Shown here: positions 46,629-57,820 of the stretch, in pieces
Position numbering within the stretch: the first letter of the stretch is position 1
How the letters are laid out: every line of letters begins with the position of its first letter
Translations under genes and position numbers: made by a program
Source of the DNA: Chlorokybus atmophyticus
Lineage: Eukaryota; Streptophyta; Chlorokybophyceae; Chlorokybales; Chlorokybaceae
DNA: 64,000 nt
Assembly (NCBI GenBank): GCA_009103225.1
Contig: RHPI01002823.1
Span: forward strand, 446,989 to 510,988
Direction of reading: 5' to 3'
Notes under the pieces: model-generated
The model's database searches: none
Seen by the model: only the letters and a program-made list of their open reading frames with translations
What the model was told of the DNA's origin: nothing

Positions 46629-47205
46629 TGTCATGCCCATTGCCCTCACATGCCAGCCTTCATCAAAAATGCTGACATCAAGACCCTCGCTCGGCCTATC
46701 GGCATACCGACCCACGCGCGTCACCAGTAGCTAAGACATGACACTAGACTAGCTGACCGTAGCCTACATAGGCACCGCTCGTAGCTTTTTAATTGTGAGT
46801 TCAGGTATAGGTTTCTATATCGAGTGGGGATTTCTTGAAAAATAGCCTCGATATAACCATTAGCTTATGCTGAACAGTCATGATTTCACTTGTATAAGTA
46901 GTCGCAGTGTTCACCGGATCAGCTAGTGACACTATGAATGAGAAAGCTAAGAGCTTGCGAAGCGACTTTAACTACGAAACATGCCGTCCCGTTTCCCAAA
47001 CATCCTCTCACCGTGTGAGAGACTGTGCATGCTCTTGTGCACTGTGCTTGTCATTGATGTGAGCTTGGTGTGCTTGTTGGCATCGGTTGGGGCGTAGCAT
47101 CCAAGTGTTGCTTGCTCATTCATCTCACTTATAACTATTAGTGTAACACATGTTCGACTCATGCAAAAAACTGTGTAAACAATCCTACCTGTAGTGGCTT
47201 GTTGA
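46629..47205 (+). repeat. Terminal repeat A2 of the old gypsy
   Basis: It starts tgtcatgccc after the palindrome gacagctgtc and ends tggcttgttga. It aligns with A1 at 13305-13888. Confidence 0.85.
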
Positions 47206-47417
47206 TTGTGTGCCTTACAGTACAGCATGTATACCATGGTGGAGCACAACTCCCTAAGGCTGTATCACTTAGCAGTGGACAAGCTCCACCAAGCACTTGT
47301 CCTATGAGAGTTGTGTTATCTTTTGCTTTTGCCAACATGCTATAATATGCTGCAGTAGCATGTTCTTCCCTTCACCTATCCCAGACAGCGTGACCCTCAA
47401 CTCTCCTCGGCCCGTCA
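47195..47417 (+). repeat. Terminal segment B2 of the old gypsy
   Basis: It is a second copy of B1 with about 15% differences by eye, ending cccgtca. The sequence beyond 47417 belongs to the interrupted minus-strand gene. Confidence 0.8.
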
Positions 47418-47951
47418 GCTGCAGACTTTGCTATCTGTCCCAATTGTTTTGCACACTTGAACTGTACGCTACAATTATCCTTCCAGTTGACGATATTGTG
47501 CACCTTACGTCCCTGCGCCGATACCCACCCAGACGCAATGATGCACTATGAAGCTATCTTTGATGGTGTCATCTGTACTGGAGAAGTGCACCTGCATACA
47601 ATACGGCTGAGTCAAATCCGGTCACTGGGCAAGTCAGCTATGAAAGAATTATTAATGTATCACATGCTACTTTACCTCTTTCATGCGCACAGGCTCCTCT
47701 TCTATAGACTCGATGCCATCCACCTCAACTTGCGCGTCCCGATGCACCATTATGACATGGATTACCACAGGTGCGGATTGAAAGTGCTGCTGCATCAGCT
47801 TATTGTTGGGGCGAATGTTATGATTCTTCAAAAAGTCACTAATCATCATAATGGTACCGCAACTGAACGTCTGTAAGCGCTGTTGTTGATGAGAAGCTTC
47901 CCATGAACCAAAAAATGCAAACTCTACCTCATCTGCATGTAGCTTGCACAC
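47418..47951 (-). pseudogene. 5' part of the split Cys/His-rich gene
   Basis: Exon 47951-47676 (start uncertain) encodes ISDFLKNHNIRPNNKLMQQH and VVIHVIMVHRDAQVEVDG, ending at a GTAAAG donor. Exon 47591-47418 encodes DSFIVHHCVWVG and, after a one-base shift, NIVNWKDNCSVQFKCAKQLG. It is cut at 47417 by the old gypsy. The order (D-F-x-K-N-H, then W-x-D-x-C-x-x-Q-F-K) is the N-terminal half of the same unnamed family whose C-terminal half (DGQGGTLKHL, SCFC, NKEHAGRW) is at 12062-13304. Function unknown. The frameshift suggests it was dead or dying before or after the insertion. Confidence 0.62.
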
Positions 47952-48550
47952 AGTGTCAACTAATATAGTATATCTTGAAAGCGATAGTGCGGTTGATTAC
48001 ATTGAAAGCATAATGTTGCACTAAAGTGTCCTCCCGGCCTTTGCTACACACCTCACCGCCCCGGAGTGGAAGCCGCACGACAATAAGAGCGCATTGCCAT
48101 CGCTCATGAGCTACACGCGCAGCAGACCAACCTCCAACGCACCATATGGGCACGCGCCACGACGGTGCTCGATGTGGATGTGGTACAAGGAAGGTGGGAT
48201 GCTTGCATGGCAGGGATCTTGCGGGTCCCCACCATTACCCACGACATGCGGCGACAGCTNCATATCATCATTGGAATAGTTAAGAACCAGCGCAAGCTCT
48301 ATAAGCGACTGAATCTGTACATAATGAAGGCGTTTATGTAAAATGTTACTAGGCACAAAAGCATGGATCACTACAACTAGTATGCAAAATATCAACATTT
48401 AAAGCAACATCGACTCAACAAGCAAGCTTTCTGGAGCGGGAGAATCTTTGCAAGCTTGTTGTTTCCATCAGACATACCAATGACATGCGGCTGCCGATGT
48501 GGTGCAATTAACATGACTGGCATGCAAATGAGTGCACAATTGAAGTTGTC
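47952..48550. other. Spacer between the split gene and MUB, with an assembly seam
   Basis: It holds the 197-bp exact copy of old-gypsy Gag (48063-48259) followed by a single N at 48260. The rest shows no gene; 48261-48550 would be the MUB 3' UTR and flank, with no TGTAA seen. Confidence 0.5.
48063..48259. repeat. 197-bp segment identical to 38014-38210
   Basis: By eye every base matches old-gypsy Gag linker 38014-38210. The copy stops at a lone N. Perfect identity inside an otherwise strongly decayed element points to a duplicated contig end rather than a biological repeat. Confidence 0.85.
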
Positions 48551-49467
48551 TCATGATATCGTGCACGCACACTTCGTGGTCTTTGGCTTCATCAACTTGG
48601 GCTCTACCACGACAGGGCAAGTTGAGAAAGTCATGCATACAAATGCGTCAACCAAGATAGTTAACGCCCCCCACCATCTACAAGCACCATGCAGACCAGT
48701 AGCTCACCACTGTCCTTTGGACTGGCAGGCGGGCGGACAACCAGATGCATGGTGGTGACAACACCTGCTCCGGCAGCCCCAAAAGGCACCTTCGCATCGT
48801 TGACAGTTTTGTTGTTCTCCAACACCTGCAGCAAGGAATGACGTTGATAACTAAGGATTGCCAGGAAAGCTCTCCATATTGACCGCCATGAGTGCCACTA
48901 CACCCTGCTGAGAGATGCAGATTCACCTTGCCCGCCAATATGAGCTTCACGTCCTGAGTGGACTTGGGAGCCTCCTTGTCTGCTCCACAACAATGTGTGA
49001 TATGTGTCATGTCTCAACACGGAAGATGAAATAACAACTGCTCAGCCAACCGACATGCATAGACCATGATGTCACAATAAGGGTCTCCAGCAACAATGAA
49101 CACACTACGCACAATCAACGACGAGTAGGTGCTCTCGCAACAGCTGCCACACAAATGGCTATTGATTGACATGCTCCAGCTGTGTTGTATGTGCGAAAAC
49201 TTGCACCCTACCTTTTGGCCAGTTGGCAACGGCCGACTCCTTCAACTGCAACACGGTGATGTTCTGCGCATACTTGATTGGCCCGATGTCTGTGCCATCT
49301 GGCATACGAAATCTGCGTGCCAGGCCAGGCATGGTAAACACAAGACACAAGTCTCAAGCGTTACTGAGAGCGGTGCAATGTCAAAAGCACCTAATGGTGG
49401 CCTGGCCGTCATCAACTGGCAACGTGGCAATCGGCGAAGGCGCAGGCGAGGGCTCAGGTTCAGCCAT
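48551..49467 (-). CDS. MUB: Membrane-anchored ubiquitin-fold protein (MUB), 5 exons
   Basis: Exons 49467-49391, 49312-49212, 48979-48927, 48825-48708, 48603-48551; 402 coding bases, 133 aa, all GT-AG and in phase. After a Pro-rich leader (MAEPEPSPAPSPIA) comes the ubiquitin-like fold with RFRMPDGTDIGP, VLQLKESAVANWPKD, QDVKLILAGKVLENNKTV and GVVTTMHLVVRPP, aligning with plant MUBs throughout. The C terminus KCACTIS ends in a CaaX box (CTIS) for prenylation. MUBs are held at the plasma membrane by the lipid and dock a subset of E2 ubiquitin-conjugating enzymes there; they lack the Gly-Gly needed for conjugation, as here. The start is the only ATG giving MAE- as in plant MUBs. Intact, unlike the nearby transposon genes. 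Confidence 0.92.
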
Positions 49468-50745
49468 GCCAGCTCCTGCAATTTTGTCCATTGGTGAGCA
49501 ACAACGGTGCCCAGACAAAGCATGCTCTGGGAATACAGGACAGCAGTACCCCAGCATCACCAAAAAATCTGAGTGCGACAGTTACTGACGCACGGCTAAA
49601 AGGCTGTGCACATGCAGCACAGAAGCAACATGTCAATGACACGCAAGTGGCGCAATCTGCTGGATCAAACATTGCTAAAGGCCGCAGTCCGGTGTCAATA
49701 AACTCAACCGGAATGAGTCTGTTGCTACGCCCATGATGTCTATGTCTGACTCGTGAAACCAATTGCGTGCTTCACTTTGTTGATCTCTCAGAACAATTGA
49801 GCACACACATGCACTGCACAATCACTGCAAGCAAAGTCTACATTGAAGATCGTGCGAATTGACCCACACTTGCCTGAATTTCCTGCTGCATGCATAACGT
49901 CAATTGCTGTCACCTCAGTTTCATGAACTGCTCTTCAGCGTTAAGAGACTTGAACCCACACAACAGCACACACGACACTTCAGATCCAAGCATGCTGCTG
50001 CTTGCCTGCCTGCAAGAACACGCACCACAGCAACCAACAGAGCCTGCTTATTCACTGCGGCGGCGCCACACTGCACTTCAAAGCATACCTTAAGGTGGGC
50101 TTGCAAGGCCAAAGCGCTCCTTCCGTTCAAGACATGTTCCGCTCACAGCTGCCAGCCACCCCGGAGCGAGCAGCCAAGCGACACAAACGACTCTCCGCGA
50201 CGACGACGACGACGCACAGCTGGCAAGCGCTAGATGAGCCCTCCCTTTGTTTTACAGCCACTCTGTAACGCCGCTCCGCAATAACCGACCCAGCCACTAC
50301 AACACAAGGCAGACCACAGCTTGGTTTGCGCCTTACGCCCCAAGCTTAGTACCTTCAAGCAGCACTGAAGGCCGCTTCCACAGCAGAAGAGCAGTCAAAC
50401 TCTGAAACCCTGTTTGCTACTCCTGACCTAAGCCCTGCGACGACGACACTGACACCGACACCGACACCGACAACAACGCCCACAACGACGCCACGGACGC
50501 CTGTTGAGACACTCAAGTGCATATGTAAGAGTGTGTGCGTGTGTAAGCGTGTGTCACAGCTGGAAAGGGGCTGCCAATCGCAATGGCGATGCCCGCCCGC
50601 GCACAGTCCTGCAAGCCGCAGTGCGCGACACCGGACCAGTCAGGTATTGTGTGCTCATCAGCTTCGCTATAGCCATTTTATGCCTGATCGAAGGGGGAAA
50701 GTTAGGGTTTTGGAAACGTGGCAGGCGGCGGCGGCGGCGGCGGCC
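49468..50745. other. Shared upstream region of divergent MUB and small basic-protein genes
   Basis: About 1.3 kb between divergent starts. The right half has GAC/ACC-type trinucleotide repeats (50196-50214, 50437-50490). Frames such as 49904-50233 on + are composition-driven. No clear core promoter element is visible. Confidence 0.45.
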
Positions 50746-51406
50746 ATGTCCGCGAGGTTGGCGAGGAGGCAGCTGGAGCTGCTGAGGAGGCCGGTTGCTG
50801 GAGTAGGGAGTGAGGCGGGAGGCAAGAGGAAGCGGGTAAGGCGGGGTCGGCGGAAGCTTGAGGAAACCGGCCAGGAGCAGCGCAGCCTTGAGGAGGGGCC
50901 CAAGTCCTCCACTTTGCGGCAACGCAATGTGGTACGTCTTGAAGTTTCAATGTTGCACACCGTCCGCATTATTGATGATTGGATTGATGGAATTATATCA
51001 CGATCAACATTCATGATTTGTCAACTGCATCATAAGTCAGGGTACTCCTGGTTTGCACAAGCCAGAATACTAGTGCACGCCTGTGCATGAGCAGCATACT
51101 CTTTCCGTTTATTTTGGTCTGCTGTGCAGCCAACCAGTTCAATATGCATTCCTGTTCTTGCAGGAATATCTGTTGAAAATGCAGAGGCTGGAGTCCGAAG
51201 CAAACCAACTGCTGAAGCAGGTGAGGATGGGACTGTGGTAAACAGCTTTTTTGTGAAGCCAGAAATGTGCAGCAAATCACTGCAACAATCAGGAAGCAAT
51301 TACAGCGTTGTGGCATGCCTTCTATTATCCCCGTTCCTTGTAGGTGCTTCAGGTCGGTGTACAGAGCAAGCAGACGTTGCGCGATGACGATGAAGACTTC
51401 TTATGA
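50746..51406 (+). CDS. Small basic protein with C-terminal helix, 3 exons, unrecognised
   Basis: Exons 50746-50931, 51164-51220, 51344-51406; 306 coding bases, 101 aa, all phase 0 with good donors (GTACGT, GTGAGG) and acceptors (TTGCAG, TTGTAG). The N terminus MSARLARRQLELLRRP is an amphipathic helix, followed by a very basic patch (GGKRKRVRRGRRK) that could be a nuclear or nucleolar signal. Exon 2 (EYLLKMQRLESEANQLLKQ) is a short coiled coil, and the end is acidic (RDDDEDFL). The first residues resemble the start of AROS/RPS19-binding protein, but the rest does not, so no name is given. TGTAA lies 116 bases past the stop. Confidence 0.7.
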
Positions 51407-52394
51407 ATAAAGCTTGTTATCACCTTTAATGCTGTCACCACCACCTTGTCTGTTCAGTTGGGCTGAACAAAGCAGTAGCAGCGCAAACATAGTGTGTATG
51501 CTAGTCGGTATACAATAGGTATGTAATATATTTCCTGGGTGTGCTGCTGCGAGCCTGGATTGTACCATTGCGTGCACATTATCTAACCCTTGTACGTTTT
51601 ACAGGATATGTGAGGTGCAACTGCGCATGCATAGCACATGTGATGTCAATACACCTAGTGTCTGAGCCAACGGCAGTTACATTATTATTTTTTTGGGGTA
51701 GTGTAGCGTGTGAGGTAGTGAATGAACATGGTCAACCTGACAATGTTGTTGGTGTGCGCTATGTCACTCTGCATGCTACTGACTGTGCATGCCACTATGC
51801 ATGTGCATTGCCGTTTCGCATTGCGTGTACATTGCCATTAGTGGAGCCAATGTGTGCAGGTTTTGCTTTGTATGAGCCAACACTGGAACCTGTTGCCACA
51901 TGGGTGGCCCCTGTGAAACCCGTGAAACTATTGCTGCGAGCCAGTACTCGCGCGAATTGATCATGAGTTCAGCACCCACATCCTGTTGGGGTGGCCAATT
52001 GCTCCAATGCTCTCACTCGAATACAGCTATTGTCCTTCCAGTGCGGACCTCTAGCCAACTAGAGGCTGAAGCCAAAGCCGGTGAGCTGCTTTTGTCATGC
52101 TGCATCTACAGGTATAAGTGACCAGTTGACTGTATGGGGCCAGGCAGCACGATCTACATGTGCTCCTGAAAAACATATCTCAAGACACAAGCTGCACTGA
52201 AACACAATGAAGCAGCAAGACTGCATGGCACGCTCCTTGACACGCAGTGCCAACTACCGGTGGCTTGCCTCGACCGCAGCGGTTATGATATTATGCGCAA
52301 AATTCCGCAATACCTACAGATCAATGCAAGCAACACTACTCATTTCTGTGTACCAAACAACTGTACACTGCTCTACAGCGCCAGCATCGTCATG
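51407..52394. other. Spacer between convergent genes
   Basis: Contains 3' ends of the small basic-protein gene (+) and the caprin-like gene (-). The 139-codon frame 51541-51960 (+) has no resemblance to a family and overlaps repeated gcatgc/tgtacattgcc words; it is not called. Confidence 0.4.
51522..51526 (+). terminator. TGTAA polyadenylation signal of the small basic-protein gene
   Basis: TGTAA is 116 bases after the TGA at 51404-51406, the expected place for a chlorophyte signal. Confidence 0.5.
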
Positions 52395-55300
52395 TCATCG
52401 CGTCTCCGTTCCCGCAGGCACTGCATTGACCGGCGCTTGTCCTCGTCCTCGGCTGCTTTTTGCGTCCATGTGATAACCGCCTCGTCCTTGCCCGCCGTCA
52501 TTGAAATAGCCACCTCTCCCTCCCCTTCCTTGACCCCTGTTGCCGCCGCCACCCCCGCCATACCCTCTGCCACTATATCCCCTCATTCCACTCCCACCCC
52601 TAGGCATGGCATTCTGTGGTGCCGGTCCACGCATCATCTCAGGACGTGCACCATCGATGCCTAGCTGTCACACAAAGATATGAGCCGTTGAAGAACTCTG
52701 CCTGATTCAACCCTAACAGTCACACTCTGACTCACCTTGGACTCGCCCAAAAAATTGAACATAGGCATGCCGGCTTCATGTCCGGGGGGTGGCATGACAG
52801 GTGCGGGACCAGGAACTTGCATGTACGGCTGCTGGAAGTAATGCGGAGGCAATCCCATCTGCACATGGTTGCCTTATTGAGAAAGACGACAGTAATGCAA
52901 GGCTCAACCTCTGAGAGAACACCAGCAGACCTGAGGTGCATAAAATGGCTGCATCTGCTCCATATCGCGCCCGAGCTGATGGTGCATGGGCAAACCTTGC
53001 GGATCGTGTGTGAACGGTGGCAACATGCCGGCAGGTGGAAGAGCAGGTGTATGCGGAGGTGAAATGGATGGTATCAAAGGCACAGGTGGTGCCATGGGCA
53101 CCATAGGAGGCGAGGGTGCATGTACAGGCTGCTGTTGCATGTCACAAGTGTTCAGTTCACTAATATACATGCTGCAATGGCTTTCACAGCAGATTCACGG
53201 CAGGATGCTAGTCACCGGTGCAGGAGCTGGTGCAGGAGATTGTTCTCTGGAAGGTCGTGAGGCCGGTTGAACATGGTTGGCAACGGGCGCCTCAGCCACT
53301 GAAGGCTGTGGCTCATTGTGAACGTCATCAAGAGAGTGGACGTCTTGAACAAGATCTGGCGTCATCGTGAAGTAGGCCGAAGACACAACACGTGCCAGAC
53401 ACTCATGGATTCGCTTATCTGTGACTGGAGTCAAGGTGAAGCGTGCAGGCTTCTGCGTAGACACATTCAGCAGGACTCAGCTAGCACAGCATAACAAGCA
53501 TCGCTCAGGGGATACAAGTGACATCTCCAAGGACAGCGCTGTCGACAGGTGACGCATCTGCGCTCATGAACTTCTTTGCGTGCTCCATGCAGCCAGCAAG
53601 AGTCTCATCATGGGAGATAGCGACCCCAGCAGGGCGAGAAGTCAACATGCGCCCAAACTGTTTGCATGCTCAAAAACCATCAGAATTATGACGTGCAAGG
53701 TACAAAGCAAGCGGACCATGCTCAGAAACCAACGACAGAGTTCATACTGACCACCTCTAATTACCTTCGCAATCAAATCAAGATCCACTTCCTGCAACTG
53801 GGCAGTGGGTTCGGTGCTGCCATCAGCCTCCTCGCCCTGGTCATAGCTGAGGCAAGCCTTCCGCTCAACCTGCTGAACTTTCTGCCAGGTTGCTATATAC
53901 TCTGCTGGTTGCACATCAAATAGGCGGGCAAAGTACAGCAGACGAGCGAGCACGTGAAGATCTTCAACTGAAACAGTGTCAGCTGGCGCCGGTGCTTCTT
54001 CCACAACTTCTGGATGCGGATTTGCAGCAGTTTCAACCGGCTCTGCAGCCTGCGTTTCTGCTGGCGGTGTGGTGATGGCAGCCTGCATAGCCATGTCATG
54101 TCAAGGTAATTTCCCCTATTTTCATCACCAGTGCCAGTAGTGATGCAAATGTACAGTACTCGCGCAGCTGCTGCGCGATCAGCAGCCTCCTCAGCCAGTG
54201 CAGCTTGGATTGGTGCTCGTAGGCGCTCATACTCCTCAAGTAGCGTCTCCACAGCAATGCGGCTCCTGAGAACAAGGAACTGCTCGATGCCAACACCGGT
54301 GCATACTCGTGGTCACCAACACAACAATATGGTTCATAGAATTCATGGAATCCACATGGGTCAGTGCCATCATTCAGCCGCACCTGAGGACGGCTTGTTG
54401 CTCTTCGTTTAGGGTCTTGCCTTCTGACACTGAAACCTCCAACCTCTTTATACGTTCTAACTTCTTACGCAGTGCACGGGATTTGTTGGATAATATCTGC
54501 GAGCAGATCACAAGTCCGTCATGCTACGTGCATGCAAGTACTACAGAACCTTGTCGCAGTGAAGGTAGTTGTCAGCACTTTGCACAACAGAGCATGGCTG
54601 CATGGTAATCAAAATGCATACATTGTGGGACAACCATCATGTGCACTGATTGACACGAAGACCCTGAGTCCGCAAAGCTTACACGCAGCACTGGGCTGTC
54701 TGACTTGTTCTCCTTGTCCTCCTCCTTCTCCTCTTCTTTGACCACAGCTTCAGCTGCCTTGGACTTCTTCTGCCTGGGTGGCCGCTTTGCCTTCGGCTTC
54801 TCAACCTGCATGAATGCCATTAGTTCTGCTGCATGCATGTGATTGAGCAACATGCATCCTCAACATCCAACTACACTACTCTTCGCTACTTGCTTTTACA
54901 ATGGAAACTTCTCCATTGCATGGCACTCTTACTCTAGGAACGGTAACAGCAGGCAATGCAGCATGCAAAGGCATACAATCGCTTACGGCCACATTGTGAG
55001 CCTCAAGCAGCTTACGCTCGCAATGTGCAATGCAAAAGCTAAAGGGACAACCAAAAAGTCCGAAGCACCGACTACTGACAACATGCATGCAACTACTTGG
55101 TGCGATGCACCTCACCGTGCTAAGCCGAACACGTGGTGAATGACTTCATGTGCACTGACCTTGTCGCTGCCTCCTTCCTGCACAGAAGAGATCACCGCTG
55201 CCGCCGGCTCAGCATGCACAGCTTCGGGCGAAACAGCGCGTTCATCTCCACCCGTGGCTTCAGCTGCTGCTGTTTCTGCTTCTGCTTCTGCTTCTGCTTC

Positions 55301-55465
55301 ACCTCCGGCTTCGGCCTCAGCAGCAGGAGCTGCTGCTGACTCCGCAGAAGCCGAGGGGCTGTCGCCGCTCACGGGCTGCTCCTCAACGACCCGCTCAACC
55401 TGCACAGCCTCCGTAACGCCGCCGGGATCGCCGGCGGCGGCGTCGGCCGCCGCCTCGGCCTCCAT
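52395..55465 (-). CDS. Caprin-like RNA-binding protein with C-terminal RGG region, 10 exons
   Basis: Exons 55465-55160, 54805-54683, 54496-54384, 54265-54160, 54082-53765, 53657-53523, 53452-53216, 53131-52931, 52858-52736, 52664-52395; 1932 bases, 643 aa, one open frame. Order: Ala/Glu-rich acidic N terminus (1-102), Lys/Glu-rich patch, a helical block (LRKKLERIKRLEVSVSEGKT, LNEEQQAVLRSRIAVETLLE) like the caprin homology region (K-L-x10-GE/K-x-L-x-x-x-Q), a helical domain with YFARLFDVQPAEY, then a Pro/Met-rich stretch (PPMVPMAPPVPLIPS, MGLPPHYFQQPY) and an RGG tail (GYGGGGGGNRGQGRGGRGGY). Caprins bind mRNA and G3BP in stress granules and control translation; the same role here is inference. 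The donor of exon 6 (GTCACT) is weak; others are good. Start: the only ATG before the acidic leader. Confidence 0.8.
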
Positions 55466-55861
55466 GGCAACAACACAGAGAGCAATGTTGCTTTCAAAAC
55501 CCTAATTCAAAGCCTGCAAGGTCAGTACCAACAACGCCATCTGCAACGCTGTTTGCACAGGGAGTTTCCCGGCTATTGTGCGGAAGTAACGCCTTCTGCA
55601 ACACTGCCTGCAACGCTACAATTGTGCAGCTCTGGTAGTTGACGACTACGTGGCAGGCGGCGGCGACGGTGGCGGCGTCGTTGGCGACGGCGAGGGTGCG
55701 TGGAGCCGCGTAGGGAATCCACTTGGATTGAGAGAGCATGGAGCTCAGGTGGTGGAGGGGCTGCATGTCAAGGTGCTGAGTAGGGCAGCTGCCAACGGGC
55801 CGAGATCTGGTTGCCGTAGCTGGCTGGTGTGGCCTCAGCCAGCAGCCAGCTGGCACTGACC
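55466..55861. promoter_or_regulatory. Short shared promoter region between caprin-like gene and UNC50
   Basis: Only 396 bases separate the two divergent starts. It must hold both 5' UTRs and promoters. ggcgg-type triplets (55655-55690) are the only obvious feature; no TATA box is apparent. Confidence 0.45.
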
Positions 55862-57820
55862 ATGCTGCCCACCACTACGTCTCGAGCTGCCGGCGGGAGC
55901 GGGGGACGCGCGCCTTATCGGAGCTACTCCTTCTTGCCACAGTACTTTCGCCGCATTGTGAAAGTAAGCGAGCGTGTCTCAGCCGCATGCGCCCTCGGGG
56001 CATGCAGTTGACAACCAATTGCGCATGTATGCATTTGTCAATAACTATCCAATCGACTACAGCGATATGTCAAGGGCTCTGGTGTCTGCTAAGCGACAGA
56101 CACGCATAGCTTACTGTTGCATGTGACGGCAATGGCCACAATCGGGTAGCAAAACGTCTGCAGCTGAGTTAAGGGCAAGGGAAGCGTTCAAAGACAGTTT
56201 TGAGAAAGAAAGTCTGTTAACTGCACGACTTTTGTCAGATTGGCTGGCATATCATGTCTTTGACCAGCGTTGTTCTTGCATGGCAGTGGCGGCAGATGGA
56301 TATCGAGTATACGTTCTGGCAAATGCTGTACCTATGCTTATCTCCAAAGACTGTGTAAGCCTGCACTGCATGCGAAAGGGTTATAATTCTGTTCGCAATA
56401 CATCGGTCATGCAACTGCATGATACGGGACAGTAAGCGTGATTGTTATTGATAAAACTTTTGCGTATGTTGGCAGCTACCGACACACCACTTATCGCAAG
56501 CGTAAGTCAGATGGTATTCTGGCCGAATTTAGTGGCCGATTGGCATTGTTTTGGTATGCAATCAGGTGGCCCTGGCAATGCCACATACTGCTGACAGCAC
56601 TGCTAGTGCAGAGACCAAGAATCATTGGGCTCGAGATGATCCTGCATTTGTCGTGATCTGTAGCGTTTTCATTGCAGTATCAGCAACCGCCTTTTGTTTA
56701 GCGTAAGTTTCTAATCAGCTTGCTGCTTCCGAAAGGGTTGTCATGGTTGCACTGCTCATCAACTGTGATGCGCACCGCTATGAACTCAGTGTGAGCGAGT
56801 CAGTACTGCCTTCAACGGTTAATGTTGTGCGTTGCAGGTTTGGCGACAGTTTTGCACACTCTGTGCTCACCATAATCTCCGCGGTTTGCGTAGACTTCCT
56901 GTTAATAGGAATATTGTTGGCTACGGCATGTTGGTAAGTTGCCAGGACATGCGCTATGTTCGTCGCAGTCACAACCAGGAAAGTTTATCACTACATCTAC
57001 TGCAGGGCGCTTGCCAATTGGTATCTTCGAGCGCTGCCGGCTGCCAGCAGTCACGCTGTTGAGCAGCGAGTGGAATGGTGAGTTCACTGAGCGCTTGCTC
57101 TGTGCCACTTGTGGCGAGATGTGTTGGACTATTGTAAGCATGCCGCCTGCATCCATCATGTTGAGATGCTGCAATGCTCCTGCTTGCTCTCATTCGTATC
57201 TCGTCCTGAGCCCCAAACTAATGCATGCTGGACAGGCTGTACGCGTTTGATGTCCACTGCAACTCTTACTTCCCCTTGTTTATAGCCCTTTACGGTACGA
57301 AGCTGTCGAACTGAGGTAGCACACTCTGTTGAGGCTGACAACTGTTGTGCTTCGCTTGCAGTTGTCCAGTACTTCTTCGTACCGCTTCTGCTGTCTCCTG
57401 GCTTTCTGCCAGCGTTGCTATCCGTGCTGTTATATGTCACCTCGTTCAGTTACTACCACTACCTCAATTTCCTTGGTTACAACGGTATGTGCATCATTGC
57501 TTGGCAATTGGCTCACATTAAAACTTTGTACGTGTTGCTGATGCACTGCTGTTGGTGTGCAGCACTGCCGTTCTTGGAAAGGACTGAGTACTTTCTTTAC
57601 CCTATTGGCGCCATCATCCTCACGACCCCAATCGGTACGCTTTGCTGTCATCAACACTGGTTGCTGTCGGCATTCAATGAGAGGGCATGTTTGTTATCAC
57701 TCGCATACTGGTTGCGAGATATAAGAATGGCTAACTTGTTATCGCTGTGCAGCTGTTCTTAGTGGCTTCAACCCAACAAGGTTTGCACTGAGCTTCTATT
57801 TTGGCCACCATCATGCTTAG
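55862..57820 (+). CDS. UNC50: UNC50 family Golgi membrane protein, 10 exons
   Basis: Exons 55862-55963, 56287-56354, 56476-56501, 56612-56702, 56838-56933, 57006-57077, 57236-57294, 57362-57484, 57563-57634, 57753-57820; 675 bases, 224 aa, phases consistent. The sequence follows animal UNC50 through WRQMDIEYTFWQMLYLCLSP, VYRHTTYRKQTKNHWARDDP, a membrane helix (VLTIISAVCVDFLLIGILLA), HAVEQRVEWLYAFDVHCNSY, two further helices, FLGYNALPFLERTEYFLYPI and an ending FYFGHHHA. It is shorter than human UNC50 (259 aa), mainly at the N terminus. UNC50/Gmh1 proteins sit in the inner nuclear and Golgi membranes; they recruit Arf-GEFs (yeast Gmh1 binds Gea) and help receptor trafficking in animals. Exon 3 is only 26 bases. 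Start: ATG with MLP, as in animals, at the head of exon 1. Confidence 0.92.

Larger units (their letters stand above)
13305..47417 (+). mobile_element. Old Ty3/gypsy retrotransposon, split by nested insertions
   Basis: The left half is 13305 to about 17693 (repeat A1, leader, Gag) and the right half 37784-47417 (rest of Gag, protease, methyltransferase, RT, RNase H, integrase, PHD, B1-A2-B2). The halves join at homologous points: the left stops within the stretch aligning to about 29320 of the younger copy, and the right resumes at about 29310. The coding frame has many stops and shifts. Inserts are the DIRS-like element with the younger gypsy copy inside it (about 17700-37780), a TIR element (42533-44980) and probably a small element at 15478-15946. 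The ends are 13305 (tctcatgccc, for TGTCATGCCC) and 47417 (cccgtca, for cccgaca). No clear target-site duplication is seen. Confidence 0.85.

Noticed and set aside
51541-51960. 139-codon open frame on +
   Set aside because: No family resemblance, no splice or polyadenylation support, repetitive composition, and it lies between two well-supported 3' ends.
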